DNA of 64,000 nucleotides from Nonomuraea rhodomycinica (GTDB lineage: Bacteria; Actinomycetota; Actinomycetes; Streptosporangiales; Streptosporangiaceae): assembly GCF_013363995.1 (NCBI RefSeq), contig NZ_JABWGO010000004.1, positions 496,001 through 560,000 of the forward strand, in the 5' to 3' direction. The notes under the pieces are model-generated. The model did not search any database. It was not told the origin of the DNA and saw only the letters and a program-made list of their open reading frames with translations. Numbering within the stretch: position 1 is the stretch's first letter; the number at the start of each line of letters is the position of its first letter. Shown one piece after another: positions 29,301 through 37,600 of the stretch. A program made the position numbers and the translations under genes.

Positions 29301-30125
29301 TGGCGGCCCGGCCGCCTGACCCGCCGCGACCTCGTCGCCCAGGTGGGCGCCCTCGAACGCGCCTCCGCCGCCTCCGGCGTGGGACACGCCACGGCCGGCC
29401 GCTCCCGCCGCTACGCCCCGGCCGGGCCCGCCCCGTCGGGCGGCGGGCGCGAGGGGGAGGCGGCAGCCGTGCAGCTCCCGCTGGGGTTCGGCGAGCACGT
29501 GCCGCCGGGCGAGCTGCCCGAGATGACCGAGGCCGAGATGGTGGAGGCCGAGCTGGAGATCCTCGGGATCGACGTCTCGCGCCACGTGATCAGCTTCCAC
29601 GACGAGCTGCTCGACGCGCTCGGCGTGGTGCGCTCCAAGGACCTGCTGCGCCAGCGCAACGGCGCCGAGGTGCTGGTCGCGGGGGTCAAGGTGGCCACGC
29701 AGACGCCGGCGGTGCGCTCGGGGCAGCGGGTCATCTTCGCCACGCTCGACGACTCGACGGGTCCGGTCGACCTGACGTTCTTCGAGTCGGTGCAGGGCAG
29801 GTGCGCGGCGACGGTGTTCGGGTCGTGGCTGATGGTGGCCAAGGGCGTGGTCCGCCGCACGGGCACGCGGGCGGTCTCGCTGCGCGCGGTGGACTGCTGG
29901 AGCCTGGCCGACCTCGACCGGGTGTGGCGTGCGGAGGGGATCGAGGCGGTCCGGGCGCTGATGGCCCGCGAGACGCAGCCGCGGGGCGGCGTGGGCGGTC
30001 GGCCGATCGAGTACGCCAACGGCTTCCGGCTCTCGCCGTACTCCGATCTCGGCCCGGCGGTCACGTCGCCGCCGCGCCTGCTGTGGCACGCGAGCCCCGG
30101 CAGCTCCGGTCCCACGGCGGCGTGA
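26322..30125 (+). CDS. dnaE2: Error-prone DNA polymerase III alpha subunit DnaE2
   Basis: 1267-residue C-family polymerase for damage-induced translesion synthesis. The PHP domain (1-210) lacks the normal H-x-H metal motif (reads HLNVAS) and has LTDRDG in place of LTDHDG. The palm carries the acidic residues GLPDIDVDVES and LLKLDVLG; an OB-fold domain is near residues 1110-1190 (VLVAGVKVATQTPAVRSGQRVIFATLDD). About 64 extra residues (73-136) form a Gly/Ala/Asp-rich insertion in the PHP domain, which helps explain a length above the usual 1050-1150. No tau- or beta-interaction test is possible by eye. Starts at TGATG with DUF6504; regulated by the SOS box at 25975. No imuA/imuB gene is in the window. 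Confidence 0.93.
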   Translation: MAAPFPHLNVASAYSMRYGTAFPRELARRAADDGMDILALTDRDGLYGAVKHAQACADAGIGPVFGVSLALAEPDGTLDGLGYGSSLDGALGGALGGALDGAPGGAPGGAFDGLGHPGAPGESRKRHRPRTGADAEDRITVLARSNGWSRLARLVTEAHYAGERGEPRVTREMVAAWAGPGDTPDDALVVLLGPRSDVGRAMAARHDDRARALLALWRSMVPGVVVELVDQYGFRDAITAVHMLALAESAGVPAVLTNAVRYLDPDDHQVGDVLDAARQLVPLHPRHLERTTSHAYLKGSKDMARVAAKICGSDARRAADLLRATRRVAEQCVMDPGELLALRGDPPALHLPEIGADPVPLLRRRVEDGMAGRGLARSREARERLRDEMDIIERKRLSGYFIAVSDITSMIRRMGVRCAIRGSGAGSLVNYLIGIGEVNPLDHGLLMERFLSEGRVGLPDIDVDVESARRLDCYQAIFDRYGEARVACVSMMETYRARSAIRDVAGAMGLPPYEIDAIAKAFPHIRAKQITASLSDLPELRDSRLAEAGLDRVFRLAEKLDGLPRHIALHPCGVLIGNAGLRDRTPVERSLLGFPMSQFDKEDVEEAGLLKLDVLGVRMQSAMAYALGEIERVDGVRVRLDEQSAPEEAQEDAGDAQVRYVPHDDQDTYDMICAARTLGCFQIESPGQRELVAKLEPRAMHDLIVDISLFRPGPVNSDMVTPYLEARHGWRAAYYPHERLREPLKETHGVVVFHEQVLRVIAAMTGRDLSFAEMLRRSLGTPEGRELVRKTFVPLARANGFDDATVERAWQVLDAFGGFGFCKAHAAAFALPTYQSAWLKRHHAAAFFAGVLTHEPGMYPQRVIIDEARQCGVAILPLDVNRSGRDWQVERLGPRPPLRLQVRADALGEGDEPRRVPFKAEELGKGYALRVPFSAVKGVSEAEVDRMVAGRPYTSLADFWDRARPSRPIMERIVQVGGMDALHGLSPGGPGERWRPGRLTRRDLVAQVGALERASAASGVGHATAGRSRRYAPAGPAPSGGGREGEAAAVQLPLGFGEHVPPGELPEMTEAEMVEAELEILGIDVSRHVISFHDELLDALGVVRSKDLLRQRNGAEVLVAGVKVATQTPAVRSGQRVIFATLDDSTGPVDLTFFESVQGRCAATVFGSWLMVAKGVVRRTGTRAVSLRAVDCWSLADLDRVWRAEGIEAVRALMARETQPRGGVGGRPIEYANGFRLSPYSDLGPAVTSPPRLLWHASPGSSGPTAA
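26538..26729 (+). repeat. Gly/Ala repeat insertion within dnaE2
   Basis: Codons 73-136. Bases about 26580-26660 are imperfect 12-base tandem units of the form GGCGGTGCCCTC, coding for DGALGGALGGALDGAPGGAPGG. The remainder is basic (ESRKRHRPRTG). Confidence 0.8.
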
Positions 30126-30134
30126 GAACCGCGG

Positions 30135-30824
30135 TCAGCTCGCCTGGCCGAGCGGCGCCGACTCCGGCGGCGCCGCCGGCCGGCGCAGGCGCAGCAGCGT
30201 GGGAACGGCCACCCCGCGCGCCGCGCACTGCACGGCCGTGATCTCCCGGACGGTCGCCGCGCACAGCAGCGCCGCCGCCGACAGCGCCACCAGCTCCGGA
30301 ACGCCGACCCCGGTCAGCCCGTCGGCCGACGTCTCCAGCGGCAGCCGGACGGTCACCAGCGCCAGCGTGGTCAGCCAGCTCGCCCACCACGCCGCCAGAA
30401 GCGCGAGCCAGCGCCGCCGGCGGCCGTCCGGCGGCAGGGAGCCCCGCCACAGGGCGTCCACCAGCAGGACCGGCGCCACGAGGTTGACGCCGGGGATGAG
30501 CCAGGCGGCGGCCACCGGCCCGGCGGGGGCGTGCCGGTCGCCGACGTGCCGGGCGCGGATCAGCCAGGTGGTGTACGCGGCGGCGCAGGCGATCGTGGCG
30601 ACGCCGAGCAGCAGGATGAGGACGGCGAAGAGCGTGACCGCGCCCACGACGGCCTCGGCCTCGGCGCCGCGGGGACGCCCGTCGAAGGCCGCGAGCTGGG
30701 CGGCGAGGCTGCGCCCGCGGACCAGCTCGAACGTCACCAGCGCGCCCAGGCAGAGGACCTGCGCGGCGAGCGACGCGTAGACGGCGGAAGCGGCTCTCGT
30801 GGGCGGTGCCTGGGCGTAGCGCAC
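30135..30824 (-). CDS. DUF4328-type membrane protein
   Basis: 229-residue protein with about six transmembrane helices and the DUF4328 core (TTWLIRARHVGDRHAPAGPVAAAWLIPGVNLVAPVLLVDALWRG). Function unknown; such proteins occur widely in actinomycetes. GTG 30824 is chosen because GGGGGGAG lies six bases ahead, whereas the ATG seven codons upstream has no Shine-Dalgarno. Its end lies nine bases from the convergent dnaE2 stop. Confidence 0.75.
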   Translation of the reverse strand: MRYAQAPPTRAASAVYASLAAQVLCLGALVTFELVRGRSLAAQLAAFDGRPRGAEAEAVVGAVTLFAVLILLLGVATIACAAAYTTWLIRARHVGDRHAPAGPVAAAWLIPGVNLVAPVLLVDALWRGSLPPDGRRRRWLALLAAWWASWLTTLALVTVRLPLETSADGLTGVGVPELVALSAAALLCAATVREITAVQCAARGVAVPTLLRLRRPAAPPESAPLGQAS

Positions 30825-30891
30825 GTTGTTCTCCCCCCGGGCCATGCGCTGAGGTTCTCATTCACTTCTATCCCGCTGAGCTCGCTGTTAA

Positions 30892-31539
30892 TCAGCGCAC
30901 CACGCCGGATTCCCACGCCCAAGCTGCGATTTCCACCCGATTCCGGACACCGAGTTTGGCCTGGATGCTGCCGAGATGCGTCTTGACCGTGGACAGCGAG
31001 ACGAACAGCTCGGCGGCCACCTCCTGGTTGGTGCGGCCCCGGGCCACCAGCCGCACCACGTCGAGCTCCCGTTCGGTCAGCGGCTCGTCGGGGGCGGGGG
31101 CGCCCCGCTCGGGCCGGGACAGGTGCCGCAGCAGCCGCACGGTCACCGACGGCGACACCAGCGCCTCCCCGTCGGCCGCCGCCCGGACCGCCTCGATGAG
31201 CAGCGTCGGGCCGCTGTCCTTGAGCAGGAAGCCGGTGGCTCCCGCCCGCAGCGCCCCGTAGACGTACTCGTCCAGGTCGAAGGTGGTGACGATGACCACC
31301 CGCATCGGGTTGTCCACGCCCGGCCCGGCCAGGGCGCGGGTGACCTCCAGCCCGTCCAGCTTCGGCATCCGGATGTCGAGCAGGCACACGTCCGGCCGGA
31401 GCCGCCTGGCCTCGGAGACGGCCTCGGCGCCGTCGGCGACGGCCGCCACGACCTCCATGTCCGGCTGGGCGTCCAGGATCATCTGGAAGCCGGTGCGCAC
31501 CAGTTGCTGGTCGTCTGCGATGAGAACCCGAATAGTCAC
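30892..31539 (-). CDS. LuxR/NarL-type response regulator (orphan)
   Basis: 215-residue response regulator. Receiver domain residues 3-120 with Asp9/Asp10, phosphoacceptor Asp55 (CLLDIRMP) and FLLKDSG; C-terminal LuxR helix-turn-helix (LTERELDVVRLVARGRTNQEVAAELFVSLSTVKTHLGSIQAKLGV). No partner histidine kinase is adjacent. It is divergent from an ABC/FtsX exporter 91 bases away, a layout in which the regulator often controls the exporter. Minus-strand TAGAGT (31547-31552) lies seven bases before GTG 31539, indicating a leaderless transcript. Confidence 0.9.
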   Translation of the reverse strand: MTIRVLIADDQQLVRTGFQMILDAQPDMEVVAAVADGAEAVSEARRLRPDVCLLDIRMPKLDGLEVTRALAGPGVDNPMRVVIVTTFDLDEYVYGALRAGATGFLLKDSGPTLLIEAVRAAADGEALVSPSVTVRLLRHLSRPERGAPAPDEPLTERELDVVRLVARGRTNQEVAAELFVSLSTVKTHLGSIQAKLGVRNRVEIAAWAWESGVVR

Positions 31540-31546
31540 GGCGAAC

Positions 31547-31552
31547 ACTCTA
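31547..31552 (-). promoter_or_regulatory. Putative -10 box of the leaderless regulator gene
   Basis: TAGAGT seven bases before the GTG. TTGTGC about 20 bases further upstream is a weak -35 candidate. Confidence 0.45.
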
Positions 31553-31630
31553 GGATCGGCCGTTCGGCCGAGGCACAACCGGACGCACGGCCGATCCGCC
31601 GGCAGGGGTCGCGCCGGAAGACTCTCCGGC

Positions 31631-32308
31631 ATGAACGACGTGCTCGCTGGACGAGCCCTGACCAAGAGGTTCGGGCAGACGGTCGCCCTGGCGGGCGTGG
31701 ACATGGCGGTGCGGCCGGGCGAGGCCGTGGCCATCATGGGGCCGAGCGGCTCCGGGAAGTCCACGCTGCTCCACTGCCTGGCCGGCATCATGAGACCCGA
31801 CTCGGGCGAGGTGCGCCTGGAGGGCACCCGCATCGACGACATGGGCGAGCGCAGGCGCAGCGCCCTGCGCCGCACCCGTTTCGGCTTCGTCTTCCAGTTC
31901 GGCCAGCTGCTGCCGGAACTGCCCGCCGACGAGAACGTGGCGCTCCCGCTCATGCTGGGCGGCGTGACCCGCGCCGAGGCGGTGCGGCGGGGCCGGGAGT
32001 GGTTCGCCCCGCTCGGCCTGGGCGGCATGGAGGCGCGGCGGCCCGGTGAGCTGTCCGGCGGGCAGGCGCAGCGGGTGGCCATCGCCCGCGCCCTGGTGAC
32101 CAAGCCGGCGGTGGTCTTCGCCGACGAGCCGACCGGCGCCCTCGACCAGACGACCGGCCACGACACGATGCGGCTGCTGGTCGAGGCCACCAAGCACAAC
32201 GGCGCCTCGCTCATCGTGGTCACCCACGACCCGGGCGTGGCCGGCTGGTGCGACCGCACGGTCGAGGTCCGGGACGGCGTGCTGCTCGCCGCGGGGGCGC
32301 GCGCATGA
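31631..32308 (+). CDS. ABC transporter ATP-binding protein (LolD/MacB-like)
   Basis: 225-residue ATPase: Walker A GPSGSGKST, Q-loop FVFQFGQLLPELPADENVALPL, signature LSGGQAQRVAIARAL, Walker B VVFADEPTGALD and H-loop VVTHD. The sequence type goes with FtsX-like permeases (antimicrobial peptide, lipoprotein or macrolide export). The stop overlaps the permease start as ATGA. Confidence 0.92.
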   Translation: MNDVLAGRALTKRFGQTVALAGVDMAVRPGEAVAIMGPSGSGKSTLLHCLAGIMRPDSGEVRLEGTRIDDMGERRRSALRRTRFGFVFQFGQLLPELPADENVALPLMLGGVTRAEAVRRGREWFAPLGLGGMEARRPGELSGGQAQRVAIARALVTKPAVVFADEPTGALDQTTGHDTMRLLVEATKHNGASLIVVTHDPGVAGWCDRTVEVRDGVLLAAGARA

Positions 32309-34302
32309 ACGTGGGCCTGACCTGGAGGCTGCTCAAGGGCGGCGGGCGCAGGGGCATGCTCGGCACCTGGCTCACCCTGGGCGCCGTCGCGGTGTCCACG
32401 GCGCTGCTGCTGTTCGCGGTCGCGGTGGACTTCGCCTTCGCGGCCCGCGCCGACCGGGGCGCCTGGCGCAACCCGGTCGCGGCCGGCTCGCGCCCGGCTG
32501 TCGCGATCGAGGCGAGCCGGCACGACTACGTGCGCGGCAGGGAGATCACGGTGGTGGACCTGGCCGCCCTGCCGGGCAGGAGCCCCGAGCCGCCGCCCGG
32601 CCTGCCGCGCTTCCCGGCGCCCGGCGAGGTGTGGCTCTCGCCCGCCCTCGCCGGACTGGCCGACCGGCTGCCCGCGGCCGAGCTGGCCGCCCGCTACCCG
32701 AAGCGGGCCGGCGTGCTCGGCGACGAGGGGCTGGTCCACCCGGACGAGCTGATCGTGGTGGCCGGCCGCGCGCCGGACGCGCCCGAGCTGACGGCCGCGC
32801 GCAGCTCCGACTGGATCGTCGGCTCGCAACCGGTCAAGGTCGCCTCGCTGGCGGGGGAGCCGACGGAGGACGCCGAGGGGTACCAGGTGCTCGGGCTCAT
32901 CGCCAGCGTGCTCATGGTGGTGCCGCTGCTGGTGTTCGGCGGGGCCGCCGCCCGGCTCACGGTGGCCCGGCGGGACCAGCGGCTGGCCGCGCTGCGGCTG
33001 GTCGGCGCGACGCCCGGCCAGGTGGTGGCCATGACGGTGGCGGAGGCGGTCATCGTCGCGTTCGCGGGCGCGCTGGCGGGGGCCGTGGCGTACGCGCTGG
33101 CCGTGCCGCTGCTGACGCGCGTGCGGATCGACGGCGGTCCGTGGTTCGTCGCCGACCTGTGGCCGCACCCCCTGGTGATGGCGGGCACCGTGGTCGCGGT
33201 GCCGCTGCTGACCGGCCTGTCGGCCGTGGCGGGGCTGCGCCGGGTCGTGGTCAGCCCGCTGGGCGTGGCCAAGCGGGAGACGCCTCCCGGCATGCGGTGG
33301 GTGCGGCTGCTCGCGCTGGTCGCGGTGCTCGTCGCCGTCCCGGTGGTCTCCCGCGGCGACAGCGTCGGCCTGATCGCGGTGGTGATCGGGCTGGCGTTCC
33401 TCTCGATCAACCTGGTGGGTCCGTGGGTCGTGGGCCTGATCGGCCGGATCACCGCCGCCTCGGCCCGCCGCCCGGCCCGGCTGCTGGCCGGGCGGCGGCT
33501 GGTCGACGACCCGCGCTCGGCCTGGCGCACGGTGAGCGGCGTGGCCCTGACCGGCTTCGTCGCGGGCTTCCTCGGGCTGCTCAGCCCCGGGACCCTGGCC
33601 GGGACGCAGGACACCGGCCACCTGCGGGTGAGCGCGCCCGCCGGGCAGGCCGCGACCGTGGCGCAGGAGGCGCGGGACCGGCTGAAGCGGGCCGGCGTGG
33701 GCGCCGCGGTGACGACGCGCAAGGACGTCGTCGTGATCGCCCTGAAGGACGCCACCCCGATCACCGACGAGGACGCGCGCCGCAGAGCGCTGGACGGCGC
33801 TCCCGCGCAGGCGGCCCCCGCGGCGCTCGACCGGGCGCGGACCGCGCTCACGGGCCTCGTGCCCGGCCGCACGCCGACGACCCAGGCCGACGACGAGTAC
33901 TTCGGGGGCCAGATCCTCGGCGACATCGCCGTGGGGACGGTCGTGGTGCTGTCGGTGTCGTTCCTGGTGGCGATCGCCAGCGCGGGGATCACGGCCGCCT
34001 CGTCCGTGCTGGACCGGCGGCAGACGTACGCGCTGCTGCGCCTGGCCGGCACGCCGCTGGAGGTGCTGGACCGGGCCCGCCGCGCCGAGACGCTGATCCC
34101 GCTGGCGGTCATGGGCGGCGGGGCCATCCTGGTGGGCGCCTTCTGCGGCGTCCCGTTCATGATCACCGATCCGAACCTGACGGGGCTGGTCACGCTGATC
34201 GTGTGCGTCGCCGCCGGCTTCGCCGGGGTCGTGGGCGCGGGGGCGCTCAGCAGGCCGCTGCTGCGCTCGGTGACCGCCGACCCGGCGCCCCGCCCCGACT
34301 GA
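32305..34302 (+). CDS. FtsX/MacB-type ABC permease
   Basis: 665-residue permease with an N-terminal helix (25-45), an extracytoplasmic domain, a central FtsX block of three helices (about 200-330, containing RRDQRLAALRLVGATPGQV), further central helices and a C-terminal FtsX block (from about residue 545, with LDRRQTYALLRLAGTPLEVL). The duplicated FtsX core is typical of bacitracin/lantibiotic resistance-type permeases. Coupled to its ATPase; probably controlled by the divergent response regulator. Confidence 0.88.
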   Translation: MNVGLTWRLLKGGGRRGMLGTWLTLGAVAVSTALLLFAVAVDFAFAARADRGAWRNPVAAGSRPAVAIEASRHDYVRGREITVVDLAALPGRSPEPPPGLPRFPAPGEVWLSPALAGLADRLPAAELAARYPKRAGVLGDEGLVHPDELIVVAGRAPDAPELTAARSSDWIVGSQPVKVASLAGEPTEDAEGYQVLGLIASVLMVVPLLVFGGAAARLTVARRDQRLAALRLVGATPGQVVAMTVAEAVIVAFAGALAGAVAYALAVPLLTRVRIDGGPWFVADLWPHPLVMAGTVVAVPLLTGLSAVAGLRRVVVSPLGVAKRETPPGMRWVRLLALVAVLVAVPVVSRGDSVGLIAVVIGLAFLSINLVGPWVVGLIGRITAASARRPARLLAGRRLVDDPRSAWRTVSGVALTGFVAGFLGLLSPGTLAGTQDTGHLRVSAPAGQAATVAQEARDRLKRAGVGAAVTTRKDVVVIALKDATPITDEDARRRALDGAPAQAAPAALDRARTALTGLVPGRTPTTQADDEYFGGQILGDIAVGTVVVLSVSFLVAIASAGITAASSVLDRRQTYALLRLAGTPLEVLDRARRAETLIPLAVMGGGAILVGAFCGVPFMITDPNLTGLVTLIVCVAAGFAGVVGAGALSRPLLRSVTADPAPRPD

Positions 34303-34319
34303 CCGGCCGCGCGGGCCGG
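34303..34319. terminator. Bidirectional hairpin
   Basis: CCGGCC-GCGCG-GGCCGG directly after the permease stop and before the stop of the convergent oxidoreductase gene. Confidence 0.5.
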
Positions 34320-34320
34320 C

Positions 34321-35322
34321 TCAGCCCAGCACCAGGTCGCGGATCACGGCCAGCTGCTCCTCGTCGCGCGGCCCCATGACGAGCAGCGAGGTCACGGGGG
34401 AGGCCCGCCAGAGTTCGAGGCGCTCCTTGATGCGCTCCGGCGGGCCCACCAGCGCGATGCCGTCGGCCAGCTCGTCGGGGATCGCCTGGAACGCCTCGTC
34501 CTTCCGCCCGGCCAGGTACAGCGCCTGGATCCGCTCGGCCGCCTCGGCGTACCCCATCCGGCCCATGATGTCGGCGTGGAAGTTGCGGTGCCGCGCGCCC
34601 ATGCCGCCGATGTAGAGCGTCAGCATCAGCTTCACGCCGTCGAGCGCGGCCCGCACGTCGTCGGAGATGACCACCATGACCATCGCCGCGATGTCGAAGT
34701 CCGGGCCGCGGGCCGCGAGCGCGTCGCCGTACATCTCCTCGATCTTGGAGGGGAACGTGAACAGCGGCAGCCAGCCCTGCGCGATCTCGGTCGCCAGGGC
34801 GACGTTCTTCGGGCCCTCGGCGCCGAGGTAGACGGGGATGTCCGGGCGCAGCGGATGCGTGATGAGCTTGAGCGGCTTGCCGAGCCCGCCCGGCAGGGGC
34901 AGCGGGTAGTGCGGTCCGTCCGAGGTCACCGGCTCCTCGCGCCGCCACACCTTGCGCATGATCTCCACGTACTCGCGGGTGCGCGCCAGCGGCCGGGCGA
35001 ACGGCCGGCCGTACCAGCCCTCGACGACCTGCGGCCCCGAGGCGCCGACGCCGAGCAGGAGCCGGCCGCCCGTGAGGTGGTCGAGCGTCATGGCGGTCAT
35101 CGCGGTGGTGACCGGAGGGCGGGCCGAGAGCTGGGCGACCGACGTGCCGAGCTTGATGCGGGACGTGCGGGCGCCGTACCACGCCAGCGGCGTGAAGGCG
35201 TCGCTGCCGTACGCCTCGGCGGTCCACACCGAGTCGTAGCCGAGCCGTTCGGCGGCCAGCACGAGGTCCGTCGCGTCGTTGGGGTGGCGCTGCCAGTAGC
35301 CGAGGTTGAGGCCGAGTCTCAT
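34321..35322 (-). CDS. Luciferase-like (LLM) F420-dependent oxidoreductase
   Basis: 333-residue bacterial-luciferase-like TIM barrel. The N-terminus MRLGLNLGYWQ, AERLGYDSVWTAEAYGSDAFTPLAW and LTGGRLLLGVGASGPQVVEGW are typical of the actinobacterial F420-dependent LLM class. Substrate unknown. ATG 35322 has GGAGG four bases upstream, deciding against longer in-frame starts. Confidence 0.88.
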   Translation of the reverse strand: MRLGLNLGYWQRHPNDATDLVLAAERLGYDSVWTAEAYGSDAFTPLAWYGARTSRIKLGTSVAQLSARPPVTTAMTAMTLDHLTGGRLLLGVGASGPQVVEGWYGRPFARPLARTREYVEIMRKVWRREEPVTSDGPHYPLPLPGGLGKPLKLITHPLRPDIPVYLGAEGPKNVALATEIAQGWLPLFTFPSKIEEMYGDALAARGPDFDIAAMVMVVISDDVRAALDGVKLMLTLYIGGMGARHRNFHADIMGRMGYAEAAERIQALYLAGRKDEAFQAIPDELADGIALVGPPERIKERLELWRASPVTSLLVMGPRDEEQLAVIRDLVLG

Positions 35323-35401
35323 GACACCTCCAGAATTTAGTTCTATTACGGCCATGGCGACCCCGCGTGTCAATGCATGATCTTCCGGGGAGGTCTGAGC
35401 T

Positions 35402-36850
35402 GTGCTCAAGGGTTTGCGTCACATAGTCTCCGCCCTGGTCGTGCTCGCCGCCGGGGCCGTCCCCACGGCCGTCCCGCGCACCGCCTGCGCCCAGGGGCCG
35501 GCGGCGAAGCCGAACATCGTCATGGTGCTCGCCGACGACCTGGAGACCGGCACCCTGCCGTACTTCCCCAACATCACCCGCCTGGTGCGCGAGGGCGCGT
35601 CCTTCGACCGGTTCTTCGTGACCAACTCGTGGTGCTGCCCGTCGCGCTCGTCGATCCTGCGCTCGCAGTACGTGCACAGCCACGGCGTGTGGACCAACAC
35701 GCCGCCCGAGGGCGGTTTCGACAAGTACCACACCAGCGGTTTGGAACGTTCCGACCTGGGGTTGTGGATGCAGCAGGCCGGGTACCGCACGGGACTCATG
35801 GGCAAGTACCTCAACCACTATCCCGGCCGCAGCGCCGAGGAGTCGTTCGTGCCGCCCGGCTGGAACGAGTGGGACGTGCCCGTCCGCCGCCTGTACGAGG
35901 AGTACGGTTACCGGCTCAACGAGAACGGCGCCACCGTCGACTACGGCTGGGCCGAGGACGACTACCTCTCCGACGTGCTCGCCCGCAAGGCCGGCAGCTT
36001 CGTCGCCGCCTCCGACCAGCCGTTCTTCCTCTACCTCGCGCCGATCGGGCCACACAACCCGGACAACCCGGCCGTCCGCCACGCCGACGCCTTCATCGGC
36101 GCGCAGGCGCCGCGCACGCCCTCGTTCGACCAGCCGGACGTCAGCCGCGAGCCCGCCTGGCTGCGCGCGCGCCCGAGGCTGTCCGAGGACGTCATCGACC
36201 GGATCGACGAGCGCTACCAGGCGCGCATGCGGGCCATGCTGGGCGTGGACGACCTCGTCGGCTCGCTCGTCGAGTCGCTGCGCGCCGCGGGCAAGCTGGA
36301 GAACACCTACATCATCTTCACCAGCGACAACGGCTTCCATCTCGGCACCCATCGCCTCAAGCAGGGCAAGACCACGCCGTTCGAGGAGGCCATCCGGGTG
36401 CCGCTCGTGGTGCGGGGGCCGGGCGTGCCGGCGGGTTCGGTGATCCACGAGATGGCGCAGACCGTGGACCTCGGCCCCACCTTCGGCGAGCTGGGCGGGG
36501 CCACGCTGCCGTCCTTCGCCGAGGGGCGGTCGCTGGTGCCGCTGCTGCGCGGGCAGCACCCGTCGCCGTGGCGCAAGAACGCGCTGGTCGAGTTCTCCAG
36601 GCCCACCGACAGGTCCTCGGCCGCCCAGACGCCCGTGCCCAACTACCAGGCGCTGCGCACCGAGAACTACACGTACGTCAAGTACGCGACGGGGGAGACC
36701 CAGCTCTACGACCTCACCAAGGACCCGTACGAGCTGACCAACCTGGCCGCCGGCGCGGATCCGGAGCTGGTGCGCAACCTCCAGGACCGGCTCCAGGCGA
36801 TGGTCTCCTGCTCAGGGGCGAGCTGCCGGGAGGCCGACGTGCGGGAGTGA
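35402..36850 (+). CDS. Secreted sulfatase (N-acetylglucosamine-6-sulfatase-like)
   Basis: 482-residue sulfatase with a Sec signal peptide (about 1-31, cleavage after ACAQ). The metal site NIVMVLADDLE and the formylglycine motif C-C-PSRS (Cys of CxPSR) identify an active type I sulfatase needing a formylglycine-generating enzyme, which is not in the window. HNPDNPAVRH and TSDNGFHLGTHRLKQGK supply further metal and substrate ligands. It probably removes sulfate esters from extracellular polysaccharide. GTG start with GGAGG nine bases upstream. No sulfur-assimilation genes adjoin. Confidence 0.88.
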   Translation: MLKGLRHIVSALVVLAAGAVPTAVPRTACAQGPAAKPNIVMVLADDLETGTLPYFPNITRLVREGASFDRFFVTNSWCCPSRSSILRSQYVHSHGVWTNTPPEGGFDKYHTSGLERSDLGLWMQQAGYRTGLMGKYLNHYPGRSAEESFVPPGWNEWDVPVRRLYEEYGYRLNENGATVDYGWAEDDYLSDVLARKAGSFVAASDQPFFLYLAPIGPHNPDNPAVRHADAFIGAQAPRTPSFDQPDVSREPAWLRARPRLSEDVIDRIDERYQARMRAMLGVDDLVGSLVESLRAAGKLENTYIIFTSDNGFHLGTHRLKQGKTTPFEEAIRVPLVVRGPGVPAGSVIHEMAQTVDLGPTFGELGGATLPSFAEGRSLVPLLRGQHPSPWRKNALVEFSRPTDRSSAAQTPVPNYQALRTENYTYVKYATGETQLYDLTKDPYELTNLAAGADPELVRNLQDRLQAMVSCSGASCREADVRE

Positions 36851-36866
36851 CCCGCCGGGCGGGCCG

Positions 36867-37568
36867 TCACTCGCCGCAGAGGTCGGGGTAGGCGCGCGCC
36901 AGGTGGTCCGTCACCGCCTCCGTGGCCTGGTCGGGGTCGCCCTCCAGGACGGCGCGCAGGATGCGGCGGTGGTCGGTCTGCAGCCCCGACGTGTCGCCCA
37001 GCCGTACGACGGCCTCCACCGCGTACCGGCGCAGCGAGTCGCGCAGCGAGCGCATGAACGCGGCGATCAGCCGGTTGCCCGACGCCTCGGCCAGCGCGCA
37101 GTGGAAGGCCGTGTCGTGCTCCACGAACTCCTCCGGCGAGGCCGCCCGGTCCATCCCCGCGATCGCCTCGGCCAGCACCGAGACGTCGGGCCCGGTCAGG
37201 GCCGCCCGCGCCGCCGCCCAGCGCTCGATCATCAGCCGCGTGTCGATCACCTCGCGCGGCTCCAGCGAGGCCAGGCCGAGATGCAGCCGCAGCAGGTCGG
37301 TCAGCGCCGCGTCCGGCTTGGAGACGAGCACCGCGCCCGCGTCCGGGCCCCGGCCGACCTGCGAGGACACCACGCCGAGCGTCTCCAGCACGCGCATCGC
37401 CTCGCGCACCGACGACCGGCTGACGCCGAGCTGCTCGGCGAGCTGCCGCTCGGCGGGCAGCCGGTCGCCCGCCGTCAGGCCGTCCTCGGCGATGCGCCGC
37501 TCGACCTGCGCGAGGACGTCCTCGAACGTGCGGGTCTTCCTGACGGGCTGCCAGCCGGTGCCGGTCAA
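36867..37568 (-). CDS. FadR/LldR-type GntR regulator of lactate utilisation
   Basis: 233-residue GntR regulator: N-terminal winged helix (LTAGDRLPAERQLAEQLGVSRSSVREAMRVLETLGVV) and a C-terminal FCD domain (residues 95-230) with the metal/ligand histidine pattern D...H (HDTAFHCALAEASGN, TDHRRILRAV, TDHLARA). Divergent from lutABC and separated from it by two tandem TGGTCTGACCA operators, so it most likely represses lutABC until lactate is present. TTG start with AGGGGGA just upstream. Confidence 0.9.
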   Translation of the reverse strand: MTGTGWQPVRKTRTFEDVLAQVERRIAEDGLTAGDRLPAERQLAEQLGVSRSSVREAMRVLETLGVVSSQVGRGPDAGAVLVSKPDAALTDLLRLHLGLASLEPREVIDTRLMIERWAAARAALTGPDVSVLAEAIAGMDRAASPEEFVEHDTAFHCALAEASGNRLIAAFMRSLRDSLRRYAVEAVVRLGDTSGLQTDHRRILRAVLEGDPDQATEAVTDHLARAYPDLCGE

Positions 37569-37584
37569 CGCTTCCCCCTGATGC

Positions 37585-37599
37585 TATGGTCTGACCATA
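37585..37599. promoter_or_regulatory. GntR (FadR-type) operator 1
   Basis: TATGGTCTGACCATA: inverted repeat TGGTC-T-GACCA with flanking TA, the pattern bound by FadR-subfamily regulators. It lies 17 bases before the regulator start. Confidence 0.75.
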
Positions 37600-37600
37600 C

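Noticed and set aside
26217-30089. A 1290-codon open frame on the minus strand opposite dnaE2
   Set aside because: Very high GC keeps antisense frames open; the translation is Arg/His/Pro/Gly-rich without domains, while the plus strand encodes a full DnaE2.
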